Made by a program: the position numbers and the translations under genes
Shown: one piece after another, positions 13,113 through 27,235 of the stretch
How positions within the stretch are numbered: the stretch's first letter is position 1
Layout: the number at the start of each line of letters is the position of its first letter
NCBI RefSeq assembly: GCF_910589235.1
Contig: NC_060956.1
Coordinates: forward strand, 15,203,499 to 15,267,498
Source: Vespa crabro
Lineage: Eukaryota; Arthropoda; Insecta; Hymenoptera; Vespidae
DNA: 64,000 bases
Direction: 5' to 3'
The notes under the pieces: generated by a model
Database searches by the model: none
What the model was told of the DNA's origin: nothing
Seen by the model: the letters and a program-made list of their open reading frames with translations, nothing else

Positions 13113-13213
13113 TGTTAACGAAAAGAAAAAACAACATTATTATCACCGAAATGATTACTATTTATAACACGAAATATACTATTTTATAACATTAATTTTT
13201 GTACGTACAAGAT

Positions 13214-13236
13214 AATAAAACAGTTATTGCAATAAA
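13214..13236 (+). terminator. Poly(A) signals of the defensin gene
   Basis: Two AATAAA hexamers, at 13214-13219 and 13231-13236, lie about 100-125 bases after the stop codon. Homology to the second copy ends just past them near 13240, so the duplicated unit ran through the whole 3' UTR. Confidence 0.65.
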
Positions 13237-13388
13237 AAAACGTCGTTAAATTCAATCATTGGAAACGAAGGAAAGAATTCGAAGAGGCCTTTTTGAACCC
13301 GCTTTATTAAATAAAAATGTTAATATTCGTGTTATAGAAAAATACGAATATTCAAGATTCTCTTCTAGAAAGGAATTTATTGAATTTA

Positions 13389-13433
<45 letters not shown>

Positions 13434-14199
13434 CATAAAAAAGATCAATTTGTCCTTAAGAAAGAATCTTTTTTACTCTCACAATTAAACAGAGACAAAG
13501 ACATTTTTGAGAAGTCTTTTCGTTTCGATATCAACAAGGACCGGTCGACAACCATTAATCGTTAAGAACGTACCGAGTGTACCTATCTCTTGTCTTTCTC
13601 GTAAAGAGTATCGAAGCTTTTTCCCTTTCCACAGCTTCTCCCTTTTCTCCTCTTTCTTTCTCTCTTTCTCTTTCTTTCTCTTTCTCTCTTCTTCTCTCTC
13701 TCTCTATCACCTTCTCGTAAAGTGCACTCAGCTTGGAGATCGAGACGCGGAGTTATAATTGCCTACTCGGCGAGTCCGACATTCCTCGTGCGTTAAAGTT
13801 ATCGCGGCTGGATCGCCGTATTCGCTCTCTCTCTCTCTCTCTCTCTCGCCATGATATTTCTTTTCTTTCCTTTTTCTTTTTTTTCTCTCCTTCTTTTTCT
13901 CTTTCTCCTCCTCCATCTCCTTTTCTTCTTCTCTGATAGCAGAAGGTATACCTCCAACCTCTTTGGCTCTCAAGAAAAAAGAAAAAGGTATATCGTAGAT
14001 ATCTCGCAAGATCTCTATCACCGAGTAGTACTACCTTTCTCTTTGATACAACCCTATAGAAAACGACTAACGAACCCATCGTATCATTTTTGCATTATTA
14101 TTGTATATCCTTTAAGTATAAAACCATTTTTGGTTAACCGAACGAATGGCTAATCGAAAATATTTCAATTCAATCGTTACTTTTCTTTCATGATCTTTT

Positions 14200-14202
<3 letters not shown>

Positions 14203-14257
<55 letters not shown>

Positions 14258-14375
14258 GTACATATATATATATATTTATATGTACATATATATATATATA
14301 TATTTATATGTACATATACATATATATATATATATTTATATGTACATATACATATATATATATATTTATATGTAC

Positions 14376-14409
<34 letters not shown>

Positions 14410-14412
14410 GTA
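14203..14412. repeat. (TA)n minisatellite with TTTATATGTACATA unit
   Basis: A pure TA run (14203-14250) is followed by five units of about 24-32 bases, each starting TTTATATGTACATA and ending in a variable TA run. Unit length varies through the TA tail. Confidence 0.92.
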
Positions 14413-14791
14413 TATTCTATAGTAACGCAACGCCGAGGTATGGTCACGTCGGCTTGCCTCTAATTAGAATAATTAACAAAGCCGTTCTTGGTCCTCTTTT
14501 TCTTTCCTTTCGTCGACGATATTTACAACAGTTAAGAGTGTTCGTTCATATCGACACGCTCGTCTGAAACGAAAATGACTTTGAAAGAGAATAATGGGGT
14601 GAAGGGTGAGAGGAAAGAAAAAGAGAAGAAATCTTTAAGGATAGAGGAAAAAGGAGAAGAGAGAAGAGAGAAGAAGAAAGGGAATCGGTGTCGAGGGACG
14701 AATGGTACCGCATTCTGCCGTCATGTCGCATGCAAATACGACGTCCTGAGAACGCTTCGTTCCGGGTGGCACGCACAACTGTATTCTTGTC

Positions 14792-14825
14792 TCCCTCTCT
14801 CTCTCTCTCGCCCTCTCTCTCTCTC

Positions 14826-14868
<43 letters not shown>

Positions 14869-14876
14869 GTCTGTCT
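14792..14876. repeat. (CT)n microsatellite
   Basis: About 40 CT units with CC, CA and GT interruptions. Confidence 0.95.
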
Positions 14877-16024
14877 ATCCGTTTTTCTTTCTCGTTTTCT
14901 CTTCCACCGTCTAGTCGAGAGGGTAATTAATTTCGAATGCTAACCGCTTCTTCCTCTCTTCTTTCTTTTCTTCTTTCGCGGAAGAACTCGGCGAAGACCA
15001 AGCGAACGGTGTCACCGTCCCTTTTTCAAGAACTTCATTCATTCGACGCGTTCGACGTTCTTTCCATTCTCTCGCAACGAACGAGTAATTCGCTTCGCGA
15101 CTCGTTCCGAAAGCACCAAGTGCGAAGTGTCACGAATAACTGATTTGTGAGAGTCTCTTGGAAATCTGTTTTTCTTGTTCTTAGAAATTATGTTTGTATT
15201 GATATTGGTTATTAGTCTCTTTGTGATTAATTTAGATGGATTGTATTTAACAATGATATATTTCAATGATAACTAATGAAGATTAAAATAATGCCTATAA
15301 TTCATATAATTAAAGAGATTTTATATTATCTTATTGTTTCGATAGATAAATAATGAATCAAATTATTTTTAAAAGCTTTGAAAATTATTTTTATTTTCTT
15401 TTAAATAATTATTTTCTCTTGCTAATTAAGAATTTTACATTAAAAAAAAATAAGTACTTCGATGTTTCAATGATATCAAAAGGAAATGAAAATAGAGAAA
15501 TAATTACATTTTGAAAAATATCCAGAACAGGAACTTATATAACAGCTATTTACATTTCGACGGATAAACCAAACTGACAACGATCGTGTCATCTATGAGT
15601 ATGCTAACCTTCGGAGAATTAAAACAAATTTGTTTACGATTCATTAACTCTGTTATCATTGATGATACGAAACGAAATTTAAATTGATGAATAAAATGAG
15701 TTTAAATAATCTTATCGTTCCAGTCGGTAACAAAGAACATTTTCAAATGATTAACAATATTAATTATACTGCTCATTATAGATTATTCATTCGTATTATT
15801 AACTCATTAACGAGCAAACTTGAAACGTTCGCGAAATCTACCTTCCTCGATCGCGATAGCAAAGAGAGTTTATTGGTTAATATTTGAGCCAGATATAATA
15901 TATTGGATGAGTCAGCCATTGTTATCGAGAAAAGCAAGGATCATGTTCATTATTTCCATCATTCTCCTTATTAGTATTTTTCGAAAAATACAAATAAAAT
16001 ATACGATTATTTTTTATCTTGGAC

Positions 16025-16040
16025 CTTGACATATGTCAAG
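16025..16040. promoter_or_regulatory. 16-bp perfect palindrome with an E-box core
   Basis: CTTGACATATGTCAAG equals its own reverse complement and is centred on CATATG, an E-box form. It could bind a dimeric factor, but no gene start is known nearby. Confidence 0.3.
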
Positions 16041-17428
16041 AGAATCGACGTTTGATCTCAATACTATCGACAAATGTCGAGATACAAATCTGATCCACAT
16101 CCATCGTAAAAGACATAAGAGATATAAGATCAATGTTATGAACTCGATGATACGATTGAAATTTTTAATGAGCATAGTCCGTGTACATTAATTAAAATTC
16201 CGTTGAGTTCGAATCTTTTACCAATGGCCAAGCATCGTTGGTTGCATTGTAACGTAGCAAGAGAATATAGATAAATATATTCTTTCATAGAGATTAGTTC
16301 GCTTCAACGAAGCCGAAGCTTCGTAGAAAATACTAATTTACATAGTATAGTATGTCTATGTGTCTATATGTGTGAGTACGTCGAATAGATCGAAATATGT
16401 TCTCCTTGTGATCTCGAGTAGCGTGCTTATCAAGCGATTTAGACGCACCTTTAACGTTTTCGTTCGAACGTTTTAAAACATAGCCCACACGTTCGTTCTC
16501 CTGTACTTTGAGACCAATCGAAAGAGGAAAACATAAATAAAGAGTTAGGCCGTATGTATGTGTATAATACAGAATTGCTAAGGCTTACGTGACCCAGTAG
16601 CGATATATCGATAGTCGGAAAGCGTACGGTGTATTACTTCGACGTACAACGCGACATTTGTTTCTCCTATCGTTGATTTGCGTCCGACGTAAGACCGAAC
16701 AACGAAACGATATGTGACTCACGTTCGTTTGGAAGTATTAACGAAGAGAATCGCTTGTTATATTTTTTTTTCCTGTATTTTCTTTTTTTCTTTTTAGATG
16801 AAACATGATAATTGTATGTGGGGAAATTATTTATTAGAAAATAACGATAACCAGATAAAGGTTCATTAATGTTTATTTACACACTCATATATCATTTAGC
16901 CTAATTCTATATTTGTTTTTCTTTTTTATTATTACTTTAATAATTTAATGTCTTAAGAAAACTTGTACTTATTAATACTTTAGCGAGGACGAGAATTTTT
17001 TTAGATTTAACGGTCTCGACCGTGTTTAACCTTTTTTTTTTCACTTTTGCGAGCCGACTATATTTTTGGTCAAACATTATAGCTATGTATGGAATATAAA
17101 TAATTACACGATGTTTCATTTGTGCTTCAATGTTACTTATTTACATACCCGTACACCGTACATACATACATGTATCGTTTTGTTTAACTACTCCTTTTTT
17201 TTTTGTATTATTGTAATAATTTAAAATCTCAACACAGAAATTTGAATATGCTCGAGCGAACACGAAAAATTTCCAAGAGATTTAATATCTCTAGAGCGAT
17301 TTTTTTCCTTGTCTTTCTTTTGAAAAAGAAGTCTAGAATTTTAGAAGAAAGAGTCCAGTTGAAAATTTAAAAACTGGTTCGGAGATCGAGAAAGGATAAG
17401 GAAAGTTTCAGACCGTTTTAAGAACTAC

Positions 17429-17451
17429 GAGAGAGAGAAAGAGAGAGAAAG

Positions 17452-17520
<69 letters not shown>
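17429..17520. repeat. (GA)n with AGAGAGAA higher-order units
   Basis: Four 10-base GAGAGAGAAA-type units, then about 22 pure GA units. Confidence 0.93.
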
Positions 17521-17524
<4 letters not shown>

Positions 17525-18779
17525 TCGTGCATCGTGGCGTTACTCGTCCAAAAGCTGTTGGTTTTCTCTCTCGCTCTCTTTCTTCTCTCCTTTTTTTACT
17601 CTCTCTCTCTCTCTTTCTCTTTCTCTTAGGATCGTACGGTGTGCGCTCGCGCACTCACGAGAGCACGGTAATCCTATACGTCTCTTGAGAAACTGGTTTC
17701 CGCACGACGTGTTGCGGGTAGCGCGCAAAACAAATTAATAACAAGAACATCATAACCGCTGCGCCAAGGCTGCCCGAGAGAGAAGGCTGGTGGTCAGTCG
17801 TGCGAGTTTATACTATAGCCTTATTGCTTGATTTTCTTTTTCTCTCCCTTTGACTCGAAAATTCATTTCCGAAAAAAATTAGATATATGACGAAGAATGA
17901 TTGTAAGCTGTTAGACAGATGAGAGACAGATCGCATGATAGATCAAAAAATTAAGGGTATTGAATTAGACGAAGAAAAATACAAATAGAAAAAAAAGTAT
18001 ATGTGTGATAATGAATGAGAGAGAGAGAAAAATTGAAGAGAGAAAATGAAGAATGAATAATGAATAAATATCGATGATTGATCTAAACTATCTAGTTTCA
18101 AAAAATCATTAAATAAATGATTCTTTGAAAAAGTATCAAAAAAGAAAAAAAAATATCACTAGTCGAGAAATTTTGTTACAAGAAAGCGAAACGATTTTCC
18201 AAAGTTTCTACGAAATTTCGACGAACGAAAAGGAACAAAACGTAGGAGTCATGACAAAGAGATGTAAAAAGGAAACAAGTAAATCCATTTGAAAAATGTT
18301 AGTCTCCATTGGCAAGGGTTCCCTTTCTCTTTCTCTTTTTTTCACTTTTTTATTTCTCTCTTAAAGAGCCGAGACATTAAGGAAAGTTAGAGCTATGTTG
18401 AAGGTGTGACTAATTAGCGTGAATCGGTTGAAGCTGAAGAAAGAAGAAAAGTAACGTTCCTCCCCCACACGTGTGGGTGTCTTTTTTCTTTTTCTTTTGT
18501 TTTTTTTCCCGTTTTATTAAATTCAGGTTAAAAGAAAGAGGAAGATAATAGGAGAATTTTCGGTGTCGCTTTAATCGTCCATCAGTTATACATATATACG
18601 GAAACATTTCTAATAAAATATACATTTTATACTTATATTGTGATTGTAACGTAGATAAAAAAGAAGAAGAAGAAGGCGCTCGAGAAGAGAAGACGAACGG
18701 AAAGAAACGTTCCGTCAGCGTTGTCAGTCGTCACTACCGTTATCTGTCCGAGCTACCTGTTACATGCTATCTCTTTCTT

Positions 18780-18819
<40 letters not shown>

Positions 18820-19240
18820 AAGAAAGAAGAAAGGAGAACTGTTTGTACTTCGGGAGTTGAGGAAGAAGTCAGTGAACGCATAGACGAAGAAGTAGGTATA
18901 CATACGAGCAGCGAAGCTGGTGAATTCACCGCGAAGCGCATCGCGAGTGGAATGTTAACGAGACTACGAAAGACGATGAATCCTTGGTTTCTCGGTGCGA
19001 GGAATGAAGAATCTTTATCATTAGCTTGTTGCGCAACTTTTGATATATATCCTTTGCTCATGTAAATATTTTCCATGAAAAGAATAGTTTGATAATTTAG
19101 CTCTGGTAAATTCTTCGAAACATTTTACGTAATCGTCGTTGAAACTTCGCAGGAGGTTTAAGAGTTCGGATTTCTTTATCCTTTACTTTTTTATTACAAA
19201 GATTTAACTCGGTTGGCGCGCGAATGCTAGAATACCGAAT

Positions 19241-19241
<1 letters not shown>

Positions 19242-19292
<51 letters not shown>
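19242..19292. repeat. (GA)n microsatellite
   Basis: About 25 GA units; a shorter GA tract follows at about 19466-19492. Confidence 0.95.
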
Positions 19293-19297
<5 letters not shown>

Positions 19298-19539
19298 GAA
19301 AAAAGGAGAATCGGGCGAAGAGAGCACGTTCGTTCGGCAAAAACCTTAAAAGGTCTAAAGACTACAAATTCAGGCTGTGATACACGATGGAGGGCTGGTC
19401 TTTAGCCATTATTTATGAATTTGGTGCACCGAAAAAGGCGGCCCACTGGACCTCGAGGAGAAGAAAAGAGAGAGAGAGAGAGAGAGAGAGAGGAGGAGCA
19501 CTACGGATTGCAAATCGATCCGCAAACCGGATAAAATAT

Positions 19540-19760
19540 TTTATGGAGAACGCGCTTTAATGGCCCCTTACCTTAGCGATGGCGGGGAAGGGCCTTCGCT
19601 AAGGTCCACGTCCGCATTGATTTGTGGTCACGCTCAGAACGACGACGGTCCTTATCGATTGCCCGCATGTCGCTTGGGCCGATTCGCTTCGCGAGATCGC
19701 GATACCGCGATCGTACGCCGAACGAATCCTTCGATTCTAGAGTTTCCTTTCTTTCACGAC
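19540..19760. other. GC-rich island with two inverted repeats
   Basis: In AT-rich surroundings this stretch is CpG-rich. ACCTTAGCGA (19570-19579) pairs perfectly with TCGCTAAGGT (19596-19605) across a 16-base loop, and GATCGCG (19695-19701) pairs with CGCGATC (19706-19712) across ATAC. A 67-codon frame from ATG at 19560 crosses both; I give it little weight because the stem would force its codons. Confidence 0.45.
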
Positions 19761-21285
19761 TAACCCTTGCCAGATCTTGTCTGATCGATCGTTCTTCCTT
19801 CTTCTTTAAATGATACTACCAACTTTCAAAATTCAACAGATATATTATAGTTATTCATTGGAAGTTTAGAATATAAATATTTAGATGTTAAAGAGTAAAA
19901 ATGGTCTAAAATAGAATCTCATAAAATTTGATTTGATTTGTTATTTCTATTTGATAAAATAAAAAAGAAAAGAAAAGAAAAAAACAAAAAATCCAGAAAG
20001 TAAATCTAATTTTAACTCTCGATTGTGTATCGTGACTTTTTCTCGTTTGTTACGTGGGTGTTGTTGAGCCTGTGTAAGTCTCTACTAGAATTTAACGGAT
20101 CCTGTCTTAGTCACCTATATAAAACGACATCTCGTAACTTTCCAATTCGTTTCTCATTTCCTTCAATGATTTATCTCGAGTTTATCGGTTTTGATCGGAT
20201 TAAGAAACTAATTAGATTTCTCGCTACCGGAGTTTCGACGAATCAAAACAAGATTAATTGATAATCAATTTCTTTGAAAAGAAACTCTTTCACATTTCTT
20301 CTGCATATAATTTTATTGGCAGTAGCAAAATAGACGTATCGTTTATCATTGATATGTGATTAGAATAAGATTGAAAACGATATAGGCGATCTTTGTTGTA
20401 GAATATCGATCGACTCGCGTGAAATTATGACTGGACGTAAAACAATCAGCCGTTTTGTAATCGTAGAAGTTTAATTTGCCGTACCAAACACGAATATCTC
20501 TGTTTCTTGGAAATTTCATGAATTTTTCTTATCGTCGAATATTTTAATTGACGTGTTACATGATTCTTTAAAAAAATAATTGTTCTATGCAATTATTTTT
20601 ACGTCAGTACTATATAAATTATAATCGAGATAAATTTTAAGAATCGTTTTTAGGTTCTTTGTTCTATACCAAATCAGCTGTGTCAAATGAAATCTCGAGG
20701 TACAGGTAAGTACGTAAATACAAGAATGTCTACTTCTCCTCTTACGAAAGTTCGAAGAAAAATCAAGAGATAATATCGGGATTGGAATTAATTTTGTGTC
20801 TAGCTCGTTAGTCCGGAATATGTCGAGGACGTGGTTAGCAACGAAGAAAATTGCAAGATCGGGAGCAAATGGGTTCGATGGACTTTCGACGATCATCGAC
20901 CGATTCTAATGGAGATTTATTATTTCTCGGACATCTCGTATGTTTCTCGACGAACTTCATCACAGTTACGAGACTCTACCATAGCGTCCTTCGATTATCT
21001 CGATCGGTGAAAGTCGGAGATTCTAGAAAGTATCTAGTTGAGGGGAGATGTCATTACTTCTTTTAATCTTTACGGAAATGTCTTTCTCTTTCTTTCTTAA
21101 ATTCATTTTTAAAAAGAAGTAAGTATAAGCTATTTTTTTTTTTTTTGTAAAAAAAACTTGAGAGAAAAAGAAAGAGTTACAGAAATTATATGATAGTAAG
21201 TAGAAAAATGAAAATAAAAAATACATTACGGAGTAGTACTGTACAATCATATTAATAGCAGTAATATTAGATAAGAAAAAAAAGA

Positions 21286-21330
21286 AGAGAGAGAGAGAGA
21301 GATAGAGAGAGAGATAGATAGATAGAGAGA

Positions 21331-21426
<96 letters not shown>
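21286..21426. repeat. (GA)n interspersed with GATA units
   Basis: The longest GA tract in the window, with GATAGATAGATA blocks near 21313-21345 and a single GATA near 21390. Confidence 0.93.
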
Positions 21427-21428
<2 letters not shown>

Positions 21429-24400
21429 TAGAGCGGTGAGTACAATTTTGCAAAATCGCATGCAGTTAAAGTTATCTTCCTTTCTTTCGAAGTAGATGCG
21501 AGGTGTCTGCCAAATATTAGCACAGCCGGTGCAGCTGTCGGCTGATGTTATGTGTTACGATTTTCTCCAAACTGCGGTTCCTTTTTACATCGACCAAAAA
21601 TCCTACGCATTGAACGAGACCAACTCAAGTTTCGTTTCTTTCGTTCGTGAGATTAACTTAAACCAGAGAGAGAAATAGAGAAAGAGTGAGAATGAAAAAG
21701 AGAAAAAGATAGAGAGAGAGAGAGATGATCATACTCGAGGACAGTACGATATCGAACGAGATTAGATAAATTTCGTCTTATTTTTAACACCTATAATCTA
21801 TCCAAGTGATATCCATATTGAAAAAGTGGAGCGATGTGCTCATCCATGATTCTAACATGTAATATTAAAAAAGAAATAATAAAATCAATCTCGCCGTAAA
21901 TGATTTCGAAAGATATTAGTTCCGTTATAAGTAACTCATTGCAAAGAGAAATTGATTAGAATGAAGCAACTACTACCTGTGAAGTCGATAAAAAATGAAT
22001 GAATGAGTTTTTATCGATTCAGTGGTAAACCCACGCATTTCTTCGTCTCTCTTTTTTAGGACAAAACAACGACGATTTTTGGGGATATTAGAAGGTTTAG
22101 AAGAAGAAACATCTACGTTTTCGTTTGATTTCCTAAGTAGAAATTTGGTTAATGGATCTCATAAAAACAGCCTATTTTTATGATTATTTTTTTTTCCTTT
22201 TTTAACGATTTACCTATCAATCATTTTGCTATTTCAATAAATAATTCTTATGTATTTATTGACAGTATAGTCGAGTGTGAAAGGATTTTCTGAATGTATA
22301 AAGTTAGATAGACGTATAAATATTCATATGATTAGACATTTATATTTTGCGGAAGTTACGAGACTTCTCTTCTAAGAGAATTTATAGGAACGTTATTTAG
22401 AAGAATCGTAAGAAACGTGTTTGTAAACCTCAGTAAACGTCGATCTTATAAGCGTTTCACGATGACAGAAGAAAATATAGGTAGGTACATTGTTAACTAA
22501 GGAAACTAAGCGATAGTCGTGCTCAAGCTTGTTTCTCAAGTACGTTCGAGTTGGCTCAAGACATCGCGCGAAACTTCTTCGTTCCGTCGACTAAGAAAGA
22601 AGATCGAGGTGATCCGAAGCGAGTCACGTTTGGCGCTACCAATAAGGACCATTCGTCTGGCGCTTGGAACAAGAAACGGAGAACGATAATGCAAGCCCCT
22701 AGCCAAGCGCTCACGTAGGTGCAAGCAACTTCGATAATCGACTTGGTTTTGTCGCTACCTTTCAATCGTAATTATGTAGAATTTTTTTTCTCTTTTTTTC
22801 TCTCTCGTTTTTTTTTTCTTCTTTTTTTGTCACTAGCCAATTTTGTCTTAACGAGTTTTGGTTGATTGCGCCACGTGCCTTAGCAATTAGATTGGCATGA
22901 TGATTGTTTGCTTTTTTTTAAAGAGATTGTTACAATATTAATATTATTCTTATCTTATCAATTCGACGGTTGTTTATTGAAAAATTCCTAATTTATATTA
23001 ATATATTTAATATTAATAAAGTTGGATACTTTGTGAATAATAATTCGAAATCGAATTTATTATACGTTACATGTTAAGAAATTTCAATCTCCTTAAGGAG
23101 ATTATTTTGTAATACAAAATTCGATAGTTTGATACACTATTATGATTTATATTATAATATTTAATAGGTAATTAGTTCGTGATGTTACAATTTTTTGAAA
23201 ATGATTATAATACATTATATAATATAGTCTTTTTCAATACATTATATGAGAGAGTAATGAAGATTGTTTGTTTGTGAAATTTTTTTTATAAACGTTAATT
23301 GTTGTTCATCAAATAATAACCAGTATTACAGTATGTAGTTTATTTTTTTGTCTTGTTTATTATTTATGTCTTGATTTTTATAATCGCATTGACATTACAT
23401 GTGATCTTTTAAATCTATACGCGCAAACGAAAAAGCAAGATTATAATATCCTGACAGCATCTATTGTTTGATTTATTGATAGTATTAATAATTTCTTGTA
23501 GCAAGTTTTTACTTGCATATCAAGGTTTTGATTTATGATCGTTGTAATTTGTAAAATATCATATTATTGAAAAATCATAAACTTTATTTTTAATTAAAAA
23601 AAAAATATATATATATATATGAATTTGTTTTTACATTGAAATTAGAATATGCCAATAAAAGTATCGTGCTTAAGACATTAATAAAGATGAGAGATTTTAG
23701 ATTCGGATGATTTAGTGTGATATCTACGATGTCACGTAAAAAAATTCAACAGAAAATATCAATGCGTGTTTAGTTATACTTGTTATTACAATTATATTTC
23801 CATAATTACAGATGCAAATGTTTTCAACTGATATCAAATTTTGGGATATTTCTTTATGATTAGATTAATTATTATAATTATGAAGTTAGAATTATTATTA
23901 CTTTTTAATTCTTCACCAAGTTTTGTATTCATAGGAATACATATAATAACATTTATTTAGTTCACTTCGAAACACACTCACAATCGATCACTTTTAAGTT
24001 CTTTTTCTTTACGATCTTTGTGGTTTCTTAACGATCCCACTCATCTATGATACCAGTCAAGAAAGTTTTACCATAGGCATTCGGGGTAAGATGAACGATG
24101 CATAATGCAGGGCAGCCGTCGCTCCAAATTTGGCTTTAATGCCCGCAGTTTGAAGCTTAAAGATCAGCGAAACATTCTCATGAAAACGCTTGAAAACATT
24201 CGAGTAGGGTGGAGAAATCGACTAAGGAAGGGAAGAAGGAAGGGGTCGTGACATGTAACGATTCGGCCGAGTGATTTGGACTGGCGATAGGAACTCGGCG
24301 CTTTCGGCAACTCGCTAAATTTGGTAAGACGACTTGCTAATCGCGAGCGATACTTCTTGCACGTCGCTCTTCAGGTAGCCTAATTTGCGTCGTATACGTT

Positions 24401-24482
24401 ACTCTGCTCTTTCTCTGTCTGTCTGTTTGTCTGCCTCTCTCTTTCGCTCTCTTTATCTCTCTTTCTTTCCCTTTCCTTTTCT

Positions 24483-24533
<51 letters not shown>
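24483..24533. repeat. (CT)n microsatellite
   Basis: About 22 CT units after a looser pyrimidine tract starting near 24410. Confidence 0.95.
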
Positions 24534-24536
<3 letters not shown>

Positions 24537-26183
24537 TACATTGATAGCCAACCATTTTTGGGCAGACGACGACGATTCGAGATAGAGTGGACCACGTGGA
24601 TTAGTTGTGATATATGGAGCTGAAATTGAAAGACGACGAGTTCTACAGTTTTTTAGGATAATCTAGACCATAAACACGTCTAGAAGTGGACGGACAGGAA
24701 ATCTTGGGACAGACCTGCTACTCAATGTCAATGGTATTGGAATAAAAAAAATATGAAACTTTGTTTTTCAAGTAGATTGTAACTTAAAACGTAGGATCTA
24801 CTTTATGGCCAATTCGAGACGTAAAAACGATTAACAAATATTTTTATAAAGATATATCGCATTATTTGATTAACTTTCGAAGTTCTTTCTATTACGATTA
24901 ATATTTATTAATTATGAACCATAACATATATATATATGTGTGTGTGTATATATGTATGCTTATATATATTATATAAACTATGATATATGCATATATATAC
25001 ATATATATGTATATATATTTATCGCTTTAATATTCATATTTCCTGGAAATACGTTGAGTAGAAAGTACTTGAATAGATTTTTGTTAGATCAATCATTCAC
25101 ATAAACGTCCATCAGAATAGCCTCACAAGGATTACGAAGGAGAAATAGAGCCCTGAGCGATCTCACTTGAGAAAGAGTACGCGTGCTCATTATAAACTCA
25201 TCGAAGGATTACGAGGAACAGCAACATTCTCTTTTTTTCATTCTCTTTCTCTTTCTCTCTCTCTCTCTCTATCTATCTCTTATTCTCTTTTCCTCTCTTT
25301 GTACTGATTACTCGTCTCGACTTGTAAAGAAAGTCACGATGATTACGATGCATCTTAATTTCGAGTTAATAAACCATGAGTGATATCTCGACGATGAGAT
25401 TGAGGCCTCGGCAAACGATCCTGACATTGATTGTGCTTGAGGAAACGCACAAAGAGAAAGTTCTCATTTTTAGAAACTTTTTCGCGATATATCGCGTCTA
25501 TCTTATATAATGACGCGGGAAACTTCATTTTGAAAGAAAAAATAATAAGATTGATGTGTATAATTTGAATAATATTTAGATGAAAGGACAGTAGAATTTT
25601 TTTTTTAAATTTAATTGAGTCTGACAAATCATAATTTTCAATAAAAATTAATTCCGTTTGTTTATTTTTTGTTTTGTTTTTTAACTATATAAAGCTTGAA
25701 ACAAATTGAAAATATTATTCTTTTTATCATAATTACAAAACCACGTCGACATTGGTGAACTTGTCATCGGAAACATCTGGATGAGGGTTATCATCGTTTG
25801 TATCACACTCGACGAGTGATACGAGTATGTTTAGTATCGTTATCGCGATGTTTTATTTTTTTCCTTCGCGCCGAATCGACTGTTTTATTAATCCAAGTCA
25901 AGTAAACTTACTTATACTACGTTTCTCTTGACACGATGGTCCTACGTACGTATATACATATATTCTCTTAGACATAAATTTATCTACGTTCATGACGCAA
26001 GCTTATTGAGAAAATATGATAGTATTATGTACGAAGAGAGGACGACGTATGTACAAGGAATATAAATATCTACGTCTCCTTTTACACTTCGAATATAAAA
26101 AAAAAGGAGAAACAAAAAATATATAAAAAAGTAGTTAATGCAAACGATAAAATTATATTTAATAATGTAAGTAGACAAGTATA

Positions 26184-26186
<3 letters not shown>

Positions 26187-26227
<41 letters not shown>
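26187..26227. repeat. (TA)n microsatellite
   Basis: About 20 TA units. Confidence 0.93.
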
Positions 26228-26230
<3 letters not shown>

Positions 26231-26338
26231 CGGAAAAAGGAGAAATATATGAAGAGAAAAATAAATAGAAATCGATGGAAAAGGTTGCGATAAATAATGA
26301 CGCTAATTGGTAAGATGCGATTTCGCTTGAAAAGAACG

Positions 26339-26420
<82 letters not shown>

Positions 26421-26440
26421 TGTGTGTGCGTATATGTGTG
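26339..26440. repeat. Compound (TA)n(TG)n microsatellite
   Basis: About 12 TA units pass directly into about 38 TG units with AG and CG breaks near the end. The long alternating purine-pyrimidine run can form Z-DNA. Confidence 0.94.
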
Positions 26441-27235
26441 TCGAGTCAAACTAGGAGGGAACTGCTTTCAAAAAGCAACCATTAGAGGCGATTAGGCATG
26501 CATCATAGGCGGTAGAACCGAATGCCTTACGTGGCCAGAAGTTATCGACTGTCGTAATCGTATAAGTGCTGGAAGAGAACGAGCATCACGTTTAAAAGTT
26601 GATACCTATATATATGTATCTGAAACTCCGAGATCTTTCGAGAGATATTTTAATGAAATTTTTCAAAAATTCTTGCAAAATTAATGCTTGTTCCTTATCT
26701 TCAGTATATCTTGTAAAGTATGTATCGAGGAAAAAATAAAAATAAATGAGAGGTGTTAACGTCGAACTTTTTTCCTGATCTTTTTTTTTTTTTTTTATTT
26801 TTCTTTCGAAAAAATGTTTCCTTGTAACATTCCCGACGTCACAAGGATGTTCGATTTCCGCTTTTCTCTTATTTCTTTTCTTTCCTATGATCAATCAAGT
26901 TTCTATCAATTATGTGACACAATTACGCAACCTCGTCCTTTTCCGTCGAAAGGAATCGAATGACCTTGAAGGAATATCGAGAAACAGACTCTCCTTTCGC
27001 TCCTTCGACGTCGAGTATTAATCGTAGAATTACATATTTTTTTCTTTTTTTCTTTTTTTTTCCTTTTTTTTTCTTTCATGTATTCTTATATGAATTACTC
27101 AAGAAAGTGGAAGAAATTTCTAATAAGTGAGAATGATTCGAATGGTAAACTATGTATTGAATGCTTTCATAAAGTAAAAAAGATAAAATATTAAAAACTC
27201 GAGGATAAAGGAGAGCCGATGGAAAAATTGCTTAC

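Larger units (their letters stand above)
11985..13240 (+). repeat. Defensin duplication unit, copy 1
   Basis: This block of about 1.26 kb aligns with 40175-41573 through the upstream region, exon 1, intron 1, exon 2, intron 2, exon 3 and 3' UTR. Because introns and promoter are included, the duplication was made at DNA level and was not a retrocopy. Intron 2 here has a plain (TA)n run at about 12806-12830 and lacks the mariner MITE found in the other copy. Confidence 0.9.
13241..19500. other. Noncoding, no gene recognised
   Basis: Follows the defensin 3' end. Contains CT/GA tracts, the TA-based minisatellite at 14.2 kb and a 16-bp palindrome at 16025-16040. 15150-15900 and 16750-17300 are AT-rich. 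17640-17800 and 19330-19450 are GC-balanced and may be regulatory, but no gene can be called. Confidence 0.6.
19780..27230. other. Noncoding, no gene recognised
   Basis: 22900-24000 is the most AT-rich part of the window. GC-balanced patches at 20850-21010, 22520-22760 and 24060-24400 show no coding frame with splice support. Also holds the 140-bp GA/GATA tract at 21.3 kb and the compound TA/TG tract at 26.3 kb. Confidence 0.6.

Noticed and set aside
14251..14412. Regularly spaced repeats that could suggest a CRISPR-like array
   Set aside because: Spacers are only variable TA runs and the genome is animal; it is a minisatellite.
16195..16225. GAGTTCGAATC resembling a tRNA B box
   Set aside because: No matching A box or cloverleaf stems around it; no tRNA gene was found anywhere in the window.
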